A DNA stretch of 64,000 nt from Kalmusia sp. IMI 367209 (GCA_027946365.1 JAPEUQ010000009.1:1798001-1862000); one strand, 5' to 3'; positions 45,431-56,638 are shown, counted from the stretch's first letter. Notes: generated by a model not told the origin, from the letters alone. Numbers and translations are program-made.

Positions 45431-47308
45431 TATTCATCGGTGGATGAGTTCGCATGATGTGTTGTCGACGTAAGCATCGAGGCTTCTAGTCCAGCGGGGC
45501 AACAATTACACCATGCAGCTCGCTCACGGGAAATCAAAAGTTCTTCTTGCATAGAAACTACAATATTTCATATCAAAGTGATCATGCTGCAATTATGCTG
45601 CAGCAGACGGCGACCCTGCAAGCCAATGGTCCTAAAACCCAGTCATCTTTAGGAAGTGGACGAACACCTTGGTCCCGCCAGCACAGAGGACGGCGACCAG
45701 TTACAGCGACAGTCTTTCACAGTCTTGTGAGATAGCGATTTGCGTAGTTGTTAGGAGATTTAGATTATTGATGAGAGGCGTAAACAAGGTTAGATCGCAA
45801 GCTAGTGCAGATACTATTATTTAGTTTAGTTAGCCCAAATCACTCTTCACCATAAAAAATCATTAATACCATACGAACAACACCGCTGTTAAGAAAGAGC
45901 AGGAAAAGCCTCCACTCATGAGATTGGAAAGAGCATCGTAAGGCCACTAAGAGACTTGGCCATCGTGCACGCAGAAGAGGGGCTGCATACCCATACGGTG
46001 GGCTGGGCTGGGCGCTGATCGAGGTGGCTTGACATGAACCCGTGACCTGACATTGTCTCATCATGCTGATAAGAAACCAGGGTGCTTTGCCTCTTCGACA
46101 TTTTTAGGGTTGGTCATACAGGGAGGCGAGCACGAGCTGGCGTACCAGGATTCTCAACGACTGATTTGATGGCCTGAGCAGCAAGGACACTCTCGTGATG
46201 CAATATCTCGGAATTAGTGGTGTCAGCTCTGCCTTGCCTACCACTGGGAGTGTAGAGATGCTTCAAGGCTTTCATATCTAGATGCGAATCAGAGCATTCA
46301 CTGTTAAATTATCTATCTCCATGATACAATAAGTCACCGTAAGATTGATTGCGAACTTGGGCACCGGCCGGCAAGGATACGAATACCATATGACAAGATG
46401 TCAGGACAAATTCAATAGAATGACCTCATGGCAACAGTCTGTAGCCTATACCATATTGCGCACTAACCTAAGGTGGAAAATCATGTCGCCGTCCTTCCAT
46501 GATAACATCCAAAATATCAACACTCCTTTGAAGTGTCGCTTGATGCAGTGTAATAGCGGATACCCCTAATGCGTTACGACTGGTGCATGTACTCTAACCT
46601 GGGATACCTAGTACTGGTAGGCTTTGTGGTACTGAAATGATAGGGACTAGCTACAAAATTCTTCCTCGTAGCGTACTTCAGACCCATCCAATCAGCCTCT
46701 TGTGTTTGAACACTGCGTATCGGCGTTAAGAGTCTACTTTGGCGTCGTAAAAGACCACTACAACGTGCCATCAAGTGGTTCTTCAATCCATCTGTAACTG
46801 CCCGTCAAGTCCTACTAGTTACGCTCTCATTTTACATGAAGAAATTCGCTGCCCAACACAAACTCATTGTAGCACTATTTTGCGGAAACACCTTTTTGAT
46901 CAGTCGGAGCAACATGTGAGCAGGCAAAGAGTAATTTGTCCTTTCTCGAAGTATCGCTTTACGTGCCTGAGGAGCAACGACATCTGGAAGAAACAACCAT
47001 TCAAGAGCTCTTGCAGTGCAAATTCATCATTGTGCAGGTACCTAACATTAAAGACAGACAGTATCAGGTGGGATGGGTTCAATGATAGTGGTAATAAAGT
47101 GAAGGAAATCCAGCCTGGTTTTCGTATGCGACTCTCCACCAAAACTACGACAACAACGCCCTTCCCCCATTCCCAATCCCCTACAACATTTACATGTCAA
47201 CACTATTACTCGAGGATCCTCGTTAGCTAACCCTGAGAGCCTTATTCACTTCATCGTAGTACTCACCACGTTCACTACATATTTTTACTCTCGCCTCTAG
47301 GAAGCCCC
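45431..47308. other. gene-poor stretch
   Basis: 1.9 kb without a supported gene. Two weak candidates were considered: 45916-46101 (-), a 61-codon ATG frame with no family, and 46836-47085 (+), pieces in two frames that lack a reasonable splice. Given the relics nearby it may contain further decayed genes. Confidence 0.45.
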
Positions 47309-48115
47309 TCACATTTTAGTAGATCCATCTATGTAGTTGAGTTCGTCAACATTGCTAAACACGTCGCTGGTAAACGCGTCAGTGGAGCTGAACGTGAACG
47401 CGTTGCTGATGCTGAGCGTATTGTCGACCTCGAACATGCTGTTGACGTTGAATGCATTGTCGGGGGTGAACGTAGTGTTGAATGAGTTACCAAAGTTGAC
47501 CGTGTTGTCGAATGCGTTGTCAAAACTGACCATGTTATCGAATGTGTCATCGAGTTCAAGGCCATTGTCAAAGCCAAGCCAATTGATATCGATTGGCTCG
47601 TTCAGTCCAGCAAACCCATGATCATTGTCATAGGCATTCATAGCGAATCCGCTGGAAGAGCTCAACCCTCCATTGCTACTGACTCCGTCGATGCTGGCAA
47701 ATCCATTGACGTAGTCCACACCAGTGACACTACCAATGCCAGCAATTCCGTCGATGTCGATTGACCCGCTAGTATCAGCCAAGCTGTCGAGTCCGTCGAG
47801 CCCATGGATGCTAGCAGGTACGCCGTTTCCAGGGATATCGGCAGCTAGGGGGATCGAAGATATAGAAGCAGGGACAGCAGCCTTGTGAACCTTTCTCACG
47901 TGATCGTCGAGCTTGTCCTTCCTTGGGAATGGGCGCTTGGTGCCAAGGAAACTCTGGCTGCGGTCGCAGCCTGGGGCCGTGCACCAGAACTCCCTTGTCC
48001 TCTGATGAGTTGAGTTTCGATGACGATCGAGGTCAGGCATCCGTGAAAAGGTCTTCGTGCACCCCGGCCAATCACACCGAACCCGTTCGTATCGAGCGTT
48101 GCAGCTGAATGACAC
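47309..48115 (-). CDS. C2H2 zinc-finger protein, 5' end unresolved
   Basis: Open frame of at least 268 codons with two C2H2 fingers near its start: 'VRCDWPGCTKTFSRMPDLDRH' (C-X4-C...H) and 'FWCTAPGCDR...KLDDHVRKVH'. The second is enlarged by a loop between Cys and His. The rest (about 190 aa) has a Gly/Ser/Ile/Asp stretch, then an acidic Asn/Phe/Asp low-complexity tail with repeating 'FDNAFDNTVNFGNSFN'-like units, resembling an activation domain. Likely a nuclear DNA-binding protein. The problem is the start: no ATG lies in frame upstream of the fingers, and the frame stays open back to about 48200. The true start must lie on a spliced upstream exon I could not join in phase, or the gene is broken at its 5' end. 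Coordinates cover the supported part only. Confidence 0.7.
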   Translation of the reverse strand: MSFSCNARYERVRCDWPGCTKTFSRMPDLDRHRNSTHQRTREFWCTAPGCDRSQSFLGTKRPFPRKDKLDDHVRKVHKAAVPASISSIPLAADIPGNGVPASIHGLDGLDSLADTSGSIDIDGIAGIGSVTGVDYVNGFASIDGVSSNGGLSSSSGFAMNAYDNDHGFAGLNEPIDINWLGFDNGLELDDTFDNMVSFDNAFDNTVNFGNSFNTTFTPDNAFNVNSMFEVDNTLSISNAFTFSSTDAFTSDVFSNVDELNYIDGSTKM

Positions 48116-48637
48116 GTCATCGTAAGAGATCCGTGCGAGGAAGGGCGAGGGGCAATGACTTACCTGTTGATAGGAAGTGCGGCATGAGTAGAAGAGGCAT
48201 ACCTGCTTGAGCGTTAAAAAAAAAAAGCAGCCTTACGGAGCTTGTCCGTTGCTGGAAGCTGGGCCAAGTTGATAGGGCGACATTCGTGTCACGAAGGAGG
48301 GGCGACCAATAATAGTGTAAAGGGTCTGCCGGGTGGGTGGCACAGGGCGCAAAAGCAGAAGGTCAGATAATTGTGAAGAGCAAAATTTGATGTGGGAGCG
48401 GTGTCTCTTTATGACTCTCGCTCTCGCTCTTTCCTTAAGCCAAGCCGTCAGATGCGCGCCCTCTTTGCCAAGCGACATCGCTGTGGTGCTCTTATCCTGT
48501 CGTTGCTAGGTTCTGTACATAAAAGCCATAGTTTGTAAAGTTTGATGTTGATTCCGCGATCTATCCTCTTGTTTCATGACATCTGAAGCAGATACTATCG
48601 ACAGCAATTTCCAACCGCTGGCGCTAAACTCGGAGTT
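48116..48637. promoter_or_regulatory. shared divergent promoter of the two C2H2 genes
   Basis: About 0.5 kb between divergent zinc-finger genes. It contains a 12-bp poly-A run near 48215, a CT-rich (GCTCTC)n tract near 48415, and the unresolved 5' exon of the minus-strand gene. The two genes may be co-regulated; that is inferred from layout. Confidence 0.45.
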
Positions 48638-50295
48638 ATGGATCTGCCTCAACCGCCAAATCCGCTGAGTAAGCTTATCAGATGCGATGAGTGCTCCAAG
48701 ACTTATACTACGCGCAGTCTATTCAAGTTAGTTTCTTCGCAGCTCTCATAGCAAATGTAATGCTAATAATGTTCGCAAGCCGCCACTACAAAACCCATAC
48801 GAAACCGTACCGTTGTAAAGTTTACGGCAAAGGGTTCGCATTGAGAAATGACCTTGATCGACACGGCACTCAACACCAAAGTGTGTCTTTGCCATTTCGC
48901 TGCCATTCCAACGGATGTACTTTTAAAGGGACTTTACGTAAAGACAATCTACGGAGACATATGCGAACGTCCCACGGGAAGACAAGAGAAGCCGCGCAAG
49001 AAGAAGCAATCACAGCATCCTGCAACCAGGCACATCTAGAGCGCAAGCATTTGATGGAGGCTTCAAGTTTGCTCCTTGCGGCAGAGTCTGGCAACGAGCT
49101 AACTCTGAGGTTGCTTATTTCCTGCGGGGCTGATGTTGATATGAGATCATCCGATGGAAAGACGGCACTCAACATCGCCGCAAGGAAAGGCAACATGGAA
49201 TGCTTGCGAACACTACTAGATTTCGGTGCCGACATTACAGCTAAGGACATTGATGGAAACTCAGTACTCCACGATGCAGTATATTCGGGGCAACTCTCTA
49301 TTGTTCGGTTGCTCATAGAGAGGGGAGCCAGCCTTTCGACCCAGAACAAGCATGGCTACACCGCCCTACATGTCTCTACCTCAGGTCACAATACTATCAC
49401 TCAACTCTTGTTAGAGCGGGGCTCGGAAACCGAGGCACGATCGCTTAGGGAGGAAACAGCGTTATATCTTGTAATCAAAAGATGGTGTGAGCTCACCGCG
49501 AGTCTGCCTTTGGAGAAAGAAGTGGATACTGCATTGACCCATCACCGACAGATGAAAATGAATTCAGCAGTTCAAGCCTGCAACGGGAACGAGAACGGCA
49601 ACGAAGCTCGTGTGCGACTGCTGCTTGAACATGGGGCAGATAGTAACACAACTAGATATGGCAAGACTTTGCTGGGGCAGGCAGCTGAATATGGGCATAA
49701 AGCTATTGTGCGACTATTGCTTGAACACGGGGCAGATATCAACGCAAAAACTCATGGCAACACCGCGCTTATATGGGCGAGTGCATCTGGGCATGAAGCT
49801 GTTGTGCGACTATTGCTTGAACACGGGGCAGATGTCAACATCACTCACCACCACCACCTCAAACCCTATAGTACCGCACTTGGAGCGGCAATTAAGTGCA
49901 GGTATACGTGGGACCCAGCAGTTAGAGAACGGTGCAACGCTATCATACACCTATTACTCGAACATGGGGCTGATAGGAGGGCCCTTACAAAGATATGTAG
50001 ATTCGTTATAGGTTCATGTGTGAGCATAACGAAGATTGGAGCAATTATCTACCTTTTAGCCGACCCACTTCACTTTCCTATTGTCATGAGAGCACAATAC
50101 TCGCAATTATTCCAGTCGCCTTACACGAACCCCAGTTCAGTCACACGATATTGCCTCATTGAAAGCGCGCTGTACGGCGTGGAGGCTTTTTTGAATAAAG
50201 AATCGAGACACGCTTGTATAGATCCGGGTACTCAGACAATTGGCGCGACTCAAGGAACAATAAACCGACATTCCGGCGGTGCCGTGTTGGATTAG
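48638..50295 (+). CDS. C2H2 zinc-finger-ankyrin repeat protein
   Basis: 534 aa, exons 48638-48726 and 48780-50295. The 53-bp intron (GTTAGT...CAAG) interrupts the first finger, and splicing restores 'RCDECSKTYTTRSLFNRHYKTH'. Finger 2 ('YRCKVYGKGFALRNDLDRH') has Tyr in place of its second Cys, so it should not hold zinc. Finger 3 is 'FRCHSNGCTFKGTLRKDNLRRHMRTSH'. Eight or so ankyrin repeats follow (about 140-430), e.g. 'DGKTALNIAARKGNMECLRTLLDFGADI', and three late units share near-identical DNA with a 96-nt period. After about 440 the ankyrin pattern fades. A possible role is DNA-linked recognition or regulation with an ankyrin binding surface; function not known. ATG chosen because it opens the frame of finger 1. 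Confidence 0.85.
49609..49840 (+). repeat. 96-bp-period ankyrin repeat units
   Basis: Three units beginning at 49609, 49705 and 49801 encode 'VRLLLEHGAD'. Units 2 and 3 share a 30-bp core without mismatch, and unit 1 differs from them at three silent positions. Earlier repeats of the same protein are far more diverged, so these copies were recently duplicated or homogenised. Confidence 0.85.
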
Positions 50296-50669
50296 CTTAG
50301 TGCACGTTTCCGTGCCACATCAAAAGAAACCAAATGAATAACACTCACGCTCCAACGATCATCTTCGAGAAGACTCTGTTTAATTCTCTATGTTGTTACT
50401 ATGGCAAGTAAGTAGCCACTCGCCTTCGATCACAATTCTTGTGGTATTTATGAGCGTTATTAATGAGAGCTTAGACCTGACATATGATGCACGACAAGGC
50501 CACATGAGCAAGCTAAGTCAAAGGATGCACTTTTCTAAGTCGGTGGCGTTGTCGAAAGATGTTATGGCTTTGTTAATCGATGTTATACTATGACACAGGC
50601 AGCGCATTTGAGAACATGTATTCACTATCTTCTCTGAGCACAAGATTATCCCTCCACATCAGCTCCAGA
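50296..50669. other. intergenic
   Basis: 3' UTR of the C2H2-ankyrin gene and promoter of the phosphotransferase. An in-frame ATG at 50616 could extend the latter by 18 residues. Confidence 0.6.
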
Positions 50670-51793
50670 ATGGTGCGTATAAAGAACGAGGTCTTACAGG
50701 ACCTCTATGGCACTATAGACCATGAGAAGGTCTCTGAGATGATTCGGAACGAATTCAGCGTTATCTACCACGGGCCGAAGGCGGTCGACGAATGGGTCAA
50801 GCTAAAAATTCCATACAAAGCTCCTTTCCAACCTGGGATTCCCTCCTTGGAAGAAATAGGAATTGCAATGCAGACTCACAGCCTGAAACATCCATCTGGG
50901 TGTTATCCAGTATGTAAAGTGGGTAATTGCGTTGTAAAATCCGGTGCCAACCATTCCATCTTCCAAGTAAGTTGTGATTCGGCACATGAGGGATACACAA
51001 ATCAAATGACAACGGGAAGGAAGCAGAGAACCTGCTCTATCTGGAGCAGCACACCAAAGTGCGAGCACCCAGATTATATGCAGCATTCCAAGAGTACTAT
51101 GAGGGTGGGATGGAAAACTTCATGGTCATGGAGTATGTGGAGGGGGATTTTATGACCATGGAAAAATTCCAGGCTATGGATGAACGGGACCAAGAAATTA
51201 TCACCTCAAAATTCAGTGAGCAGCTACAATTGCTCCGGTCCGTTGAACCCCCAGAAAATGGATACTATGGACGAATCTATCGTCAAGGCTGGAATCCGCA
51301 CTTCAATTTCCTGTCACATCGATTTGCGCACTTGTCCGGGCCTTACGACACCTACGATGATTTCCTGTCAGCCATGTACAACGCGTCCGAGCACTATTTC
51401 GCGACACGGAGCTGGACCTCAGACTTTTCCAACGAAGAAGTCAAGTTTCTCGCAGATATCAAGCGCGTTCTAGGGAACGGCAAAGGCAGCAGACCCGTCC
51501 TTACACATCTCGACCTCAAGTGGGATAACATCCTTGTGCGGCCTGTCAAGAGCGCAGACGGGAACACGATCGAAGACTGGCAACTTACCTTCATCGATTG
51601 GGATACCCTCGGATGGGCGCCGGCCTATCTACAAAATGTGTCCTTGTGGCAGCGGCTAGACTTATACGGGAAGCCTCAAGAGAGGGTATTGGAAGGTATG
51701 CAGGGTTTCCTGAACAAAGTCTGGGCGTTTGGTGAGGAGCAATATGACGCAGAGGTAAGTTTCTTGAGGAACAGATTGTTTGATATTCTCTAA
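50670..51793 (+). CDS. APH-type phosphotransferase / kinase-like protein
   Basis: Fungal member of the phosphotransferase enzyme family (aminoglycoside/choline-kinase fold), about 356 aa. Exons 50670-50966 and 51020-51793; splicing joins 'ANHSIFQ' to 'EAENLLYLEQHTKVRAPRLYAAF', which supplies the helix-C Glu. Catalytic loop 'LTHLDLKWDNILV' has the H-x-D-x4-N pattern, and 'FIDWD' serves as the metal-binding DFG-equivalent. The hinge reads 'FMVMEYVEGDFM'. Natural substrates of the fungal expansions are mostly unknown; many are lineage-specific and found near incompatibility genes. Start could also be ATG 50616. A GTAAGT within the last codons (51753) might mark another intron, but the open reading to TAA 51793 is simpler. 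Confidence 0.82.
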
Positions 51794-51927
51794 ATACTTC
51801 GTGGAAGACTGATTCAGCGAGCTAATACATAGTATGATATTTAACTTTTCGTAGAATGTATGCGACTTTATTGATACCTTCAAATACTTCTCTCAATCAC
51901 TGACCCGCCTAAGAAGACCAACGACAC

Positions 51928-52434
51928 CTACATCGAGTTGCCATCGTTGCGCTGCCAATACGCACCGTGGATTGCCTCAAACTCTTGAAGGAGGTCATCA
52001 ATCCATATATCGAATGCACTGTCTGGGTTTGATCCTGGTGGTTTTGGCATGCCCATGACGATGGTTGAGAATCTAGACGGATCGGAGAACCAGCCGAGTT
52101 CCCGGGCCGTAAACTTCGGTGAAGTAGTGTGCTATTGGCTGATTGTTGTGAGGTTCCCGTTCTGGAGTTCTAAATAATACGCGTCACATTGATATTTCTT
52201 CTTGAGCGCATGGTTCGCTACGTTGGCCTGAGTAGAGAGTTGGATGTATAGCTTCTTCTTGTCGTTGGGGTCCTCAGGTTTCTCTCTTCCAATGAAAACT
52301 AGATGTTCCCTTTGAGGTTGCTTGGGAATGACATGCTGTACAGCCATGTTGTTCCGGGTTGCGGGTGCCACGTTCTGGAGCGAGGAAGCTGCTTTCTGGA
52401 TTGCAAACACTGCATCATGAGTTGCGGACGACAT
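51928..52434 (-). CDS. small protein frame interrupted by one in-frame TAG
   Basis: From ATG 52434 there are 100 codons ('MSSATHDAVFAIQKAASSLQ' ... 'YLELQNGNLTTISQ'), then TAG at 52132-52134. The same frame continues for 67 natural-looking codons ('FTARELGWFSDPSRFSTIVMG', 'FDIWIDDLLQEFEAIHGAYW') to TAG 51928. The downstream part has Trp, Tyr and well-spaced charged residues as expected of coding DNA. I do not recognise the family. No signal peptide or membrane helix; the N-terminal part is basic and helical, the C-terminal part acidic. Three readings fit: a nonsense mutation (CAG to TAG) in a recently dying gene, regulated readthrough at CAA-TAG-CAC, or a hidden intron. No GT/AG pair was found that removes the stop in phase. 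Convergent with the kinase gene, 134 bp apart. Confidence 0.6.
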
Positions 52435-53476
52435 CTTTGGTTCCGTAAGACCGAAGTGCGTGCACCCAAAAGAGTTATTTTGTGAAGAAAAACGTCACGG
52501 TTGACTTGGAACTTGTGTATCCGCGACGATTGGAACGAGGTGTGAGCGCACAGTAGTGCGTGGGCTTGTGTAAGTGAAGACCAACTATGACTCTGGGGAA
52601 ATGTTGGCAGATATGAGAAGAGGAGTATACTTGTAGTATTTTTCTTGTTGCTCTGTCGTCGATTCATGACTGCTGCAAACCACAAATGAGTGTTCAAGAC
52701 ATACAGAGTGTTTTACTTGCTATACGTTTCTTGGGGCACAAAGTGATCATAAGACGATGATCATCGACCTAGGAAACATCACCGTGAGTATTCTCCTTCT
52801 CGCTACACTTTTGCTCGACTGGACTGATCAGTGTAATATATGATTTTACAAGTCCAAGATATTGTGCATACTGCCCAGGGAAATTTTGGGTAAGTTCTCA
52901 CTACATCTAAGCATGTACGTTGTCTACAGGACAAAGGAATGACCGGGAGGATTCCACAGTAGTAACATGGAAGCAAAGCGTTGACAGAAATCGCGCATAG
53001 GATAGGCGGTGTATACACGAGGTCAAGTGGCAAACTGAGATGACCTGCATGCAAACCCCCTTACTACCAACTTACTTCACACATTCATCACGCTCACCAG
53101 CAAAGCACCCAAATACATACAAAGCAATCATTCCATCAAGAACTCCCGCCATAGTAGCTCGTTATTTTCATTCCAGCTAGAGAGATACTTTATGTTTGAT
53201 ACATACAGGAAGAGACAGTACCACGCGTTCTATGCGCACGCAATATGACGGCCCTTTTGCAAACACCCAGACCTGCCTGACCGAACCAGAGACGCCTCGC
53301 TTCCCACCGCGAAACCTAAGTTGGAAACTAGAAACCGGGGAATATAAAACGAATTGAACAATAGACACACGTCTTTTCACACACACACACGCAGACACAC
53401 ACACATGCACAAACACACCATACATCCCCAAACCCCCTTCCGTTTTCAGAAGAATAGGACGGGAAGCAATATGGGA
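52435..53476. other. intergenic
   Basis: Upstream of the interrupted small gene and downstream of opi1. No supported gene; includes the CA repeat. Confidence 0.6.
53379..53420 (+). repeat. (CA)n microsatellite, interrupted
   Basis: Two short CA runs separated by GCAG and followed by CACAAACAC, in the 3' flank of opi1. Confidence 0.8.
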
Positions 53477-55234
53477 TCATCTCTTCTCAGCGTTCATGTC
53501 GACTCTGACCTCAGTCAAAGGCGCCTTCTCCATCCCATCGTCCTGCTCGTCATCCATCTCCGGCCGACGCCCGATCCTCCCTAGCCAACTCTCCGCACTC
53601 TGCACCGTGCCGTCCACCACTGTGGTAATCTGCCCCATCATATCGAGCCCCTCCTTCGCAAAAGCCAACATGCGATTCGCGCCCTGGACCTCCTCGCCCC
53701 TGCTCTCCTCGCTCGCCGTCGTCCGCGACGCGAGCTGCCACCGCTGCGGAACGGAAAGCAGCTGCGTGCGCACAACCTGCGATGCGTTCTGCGGCAGCGC
53801 ACCGCCCGTGTAGCGCGACACGCTGGACACGACGTTCTGCAGGGTGGTCCAGATATCGGACGAAAGCTGCTTCATGCGGTCTGCGATGGCGCGAACGTGT
53901 GCGTCTTCGGTGCTCGCTGCGGAGGAGCGAGCCGCTTTTTCATCGGCGTAAGTGGGTTGGCGCGCATTGCGGAGCGCGGCTTCGTACTCGTCGACGACGA
54001 GCTTGAGCGCACGCATCACGTCGTCAATGTGCTTTGTTGCGCCGCGTAGTAGGCGCAGACACAGTTTCAGAGACTTGAGAGAGGCGTCTGAGAGGGCGAC
54101 GCCGAGGCCGGAGGTCGTCATGATTAGTTGGGTAGACCAATTTACGCGACGGTCTTGCGAGGATTGTGGACGGGATTGTGGTCGTGTTTGGGTTTCTTTT
54201 CCTGTAGTAGAGTCGATGGCTATGACAGCCGTCTCTTCGTATTTGGGGGATCGTTGGTCGTCGTATGCTGGGAGCGACTCTGCGTACGAGGACTGCGAGC
54301 CCCCCCTTGTGCGCGGCGCGGTGAACGAGGTGTCGATGTCCATGGCATCGGCGTGAGAACCGGGGCTCATGACTCTGGGCCTCTTGCGTGCTGTGTCTGC
54401 GTCGCCCTGCTCCAGGTCACTGGGACGCCTGTGCACCTCTCCCAGGTAGCGGCGGAGATTCTTTTCAACGCCAGTCCGTCTTCCGACGGAGGAGACGGTG
54501 TTGACAACGGGCGAGCCGATGTTTCGCTCGATGAGCTCGGCGCCATACTTGACGAAGCGCGGGGAGTATGTCTTTGTGGTGTTGTATGCGGAGATGGAGC
54601 CATTGATGCTGCCCCCAAGCCAGGGATGCGCCGACGTCAGTAGATTGAGGAGAGGTTCGGGTTCGGCGGTAGACTCTCGTGCTGAGAGAGTAGCAGAGCG
54701 ACTCGTGGGTGAGCGGGCGAAATCTGCACTCCGTTAACGAACTGAGCGATGCAAGGGCGTACGCACCCCGCCCACGACAGAAGCCCCACTACCATCCCGT
54801 GGCTCTCACGATGACGTCGCAACTGTGATGTCCTCGGGAATCTCGAAAGAAAAATGCGACCTACCTAGGTTCCCCAGCCCACTCAGCGCCTCGGCAGCGA
54901 GCCTCACGTCTGGGTCCTCGATACTGACTACGCTCATCTCCCTTCTCCTTTCCTCCCCACTGACGACGCTCGCGCGGTCCATGTCCATCGGGCTGCCCAC
55001 ATCACCCTCGGGCACGCGCGGAAACGTCGCGCTGCTCAGCGGGGCGAGCGCAGGGTGCCATTGTGCACTGTGTGTCTTGGGACTGAGTTCGGCGGAAGCG
55101 CGGGACGGCTGCGCATCCGGCAAGTCGAGGCTGCGCAGACTCGGGAGGTTGTGCGTGGGCACGCTGGGCAGGTTGAGGCTCGCGGGATCGTGCTGCGTGT
55201 ATGCGGGCGGCTGCGCGAGGCGCTCTTGCTCCAT
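53477..55234 (-). CDS. opi1: transcriptional repressor Opi1
   Basis: Opi1 family protein, 538 aa, exons 54865-55234 and 53477-54723. Yeast Opi1 senses phosphatidic acid at the ER/nuclear membrane and represses phospholipid-synthesis genes such as INO1 when it enters the nucleus. The exon joint ('ALSGLGNL|DFARSP') runs through the conserved block that in yeast contacts Sin3: 'DVRLAAEALSGLGNLDFARS'. Then 'LLNLLTSAHPWLGGSINGSISAY', 'FVKYGAELIERNIGSPVV', 'GVEKNLRRYLGE', and the C-terminal activator-interaction region 'QLIMTTSGLGVALSDASLKSL' with the helical 'ATKHIDDVMRALKLVVDEYEAA'. Basic 'ARKRPRV' is a candidate nuclear signal. The N-terminal 100 residues are Pro/Ser-rich and poorly conserved. 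ATG 55234 opens the frame. Confidence 0.93.
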
Positions 55235-56638
55235 GTCGGACTGATGACGCCTCTGGCTGTGCTTGTGGGGCTCGGCACCAGTTACGCTTCGCAGACAAAA
55301 ATATTCAAGACGCGGGGACGTCTACTCGTGGCTGGACATGTCGGATACGCTGGAGATGTGCGAGCGCAATGATTTCTGGCGGGGCGAGAGAGGGAAGGGC
55401 GTGGAGGACGGCGCTGGCTGGCGGTTTGGGGGGCAGATTGGGGCGTTGGTTGCTCATTCGATGGATGTCTTTCACATGGCACAGCGCGAGTGACACGTGA
55501 AAATGGACAGACCAGCGCTAATCTGACGGCCGGTGGCAAGGTCCCTTTCCCCTTTGCTCGCTTCCCTGGCCATGGCTACGCTCCGCAGGCACTCCCACGA
55601 ACCCCGAACCACGAACTACGCAAGGGCGCTCGTGCACCGGTCTACACACGCCCGAGGAGAGGAGTGGAGACGGCTTCCAGGTGTTCTAAAAGGGGCCTTC
55701 TTCGTCAAGGGGCGGTGAAGTACAGCAGTGGCCGTGACGCATGGATGCAAGCACCCGGCGATCGCTCCACGGATGCTGAGCTCCGTGGCCCCACGCACGT
55801 TGAATGTTGATCCTTGGTAATCCGACGCCCTACTCCGCGAGCTCTCTGCGGCTTTTAGGGGACCGTCACACCGGAACCGCGACCCTCATTGACCTTACAA
55901 TGGTACAACACCTGCAACACCGCCTTTTCGTCTCCTAGAGCGTCGACACTGGTCAAACGAGTACCGCAGTCGCAGAATCGCAGAATCGCAGAATCGCAGA
56001 ATCGCAGCATGTTGGAAATCCACGTGGGGAGCGACTCCACTCTGTCGCCTGTCGCATCTTCATTTCGTGTACCACGGTACTGAGCGCCATGGACGATGCC
56101 GATTGCGGCATCGTTAGCGAGCCTCGTCTGTGCTTCTAATCTTAGGGTACGTGAGCCCAAGTGAATCACTTTCTTCTCGTTTCTTCTCCACGTCCACCTA
56201 GCTGTGTACCCCAGCGAGACGACAGCTTCATACATGCTCTCCCAAGATGCTGGGTGTACATCTCTTCCTGTTGAAATCCGAGGCTGAACCGCCGTGTCAC
56301 AAAATGCCCGACTTCGGCCTTCACATGTCAACCTCGTGCGGCGGCTTCATTTGTCGTGATAAAAGCGTCCATGTCTGGACGCATAACATATTGAAATATC
56401 GCAGATATATGGAAAGGATCCTCCTACTCTGCATGAAATTATCCTTGGGTATCCAATCATGTCGTTTCGCTTCCAAAAGCACAATCAAACAATACAAATC
56501 CATTTTCCAACAGATAGTGAAGCAACACGCTACAAGTGTCCGTCAATGCTGTAACAGTATCAGGCATGAAGTGCAGTAACCAGAGTTGAAAACAGAGTGG
56601 GTGCGTAGGGCCATACACATTTTTCGAACCACCAGCTC
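55235..56638. other. intergenic, opi1 promoter side
   Basis: 1.4 kb between two minus-strand genes. No supported gene; open frames overlap on both strands. Contains the 8-bp tandem repeat at 55971. Confidence 0.55.
55971..56007 (+). repeat. (CGCAGAAT)4 minisatellite
   Basis: Four perfect copies of the 8-mer CGCAGAAT and a fifth with one change (CGCAGCAT at the end). Confidence 0.9.

Noticed and set aside
45916..46101. 61-codon ATG frame on -
   Set aside because: No homologue recognised and no plausible second exon.
46836..47085. Possible small gene: hydrophobic start 'MKKFAAQHKLIVALF', then a second-frame segment 'YVPEEQRHLEETTIQELL'
   Set aside because: No intron of normal length joins the two frames in phase; no family recognised. 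May be another relic.
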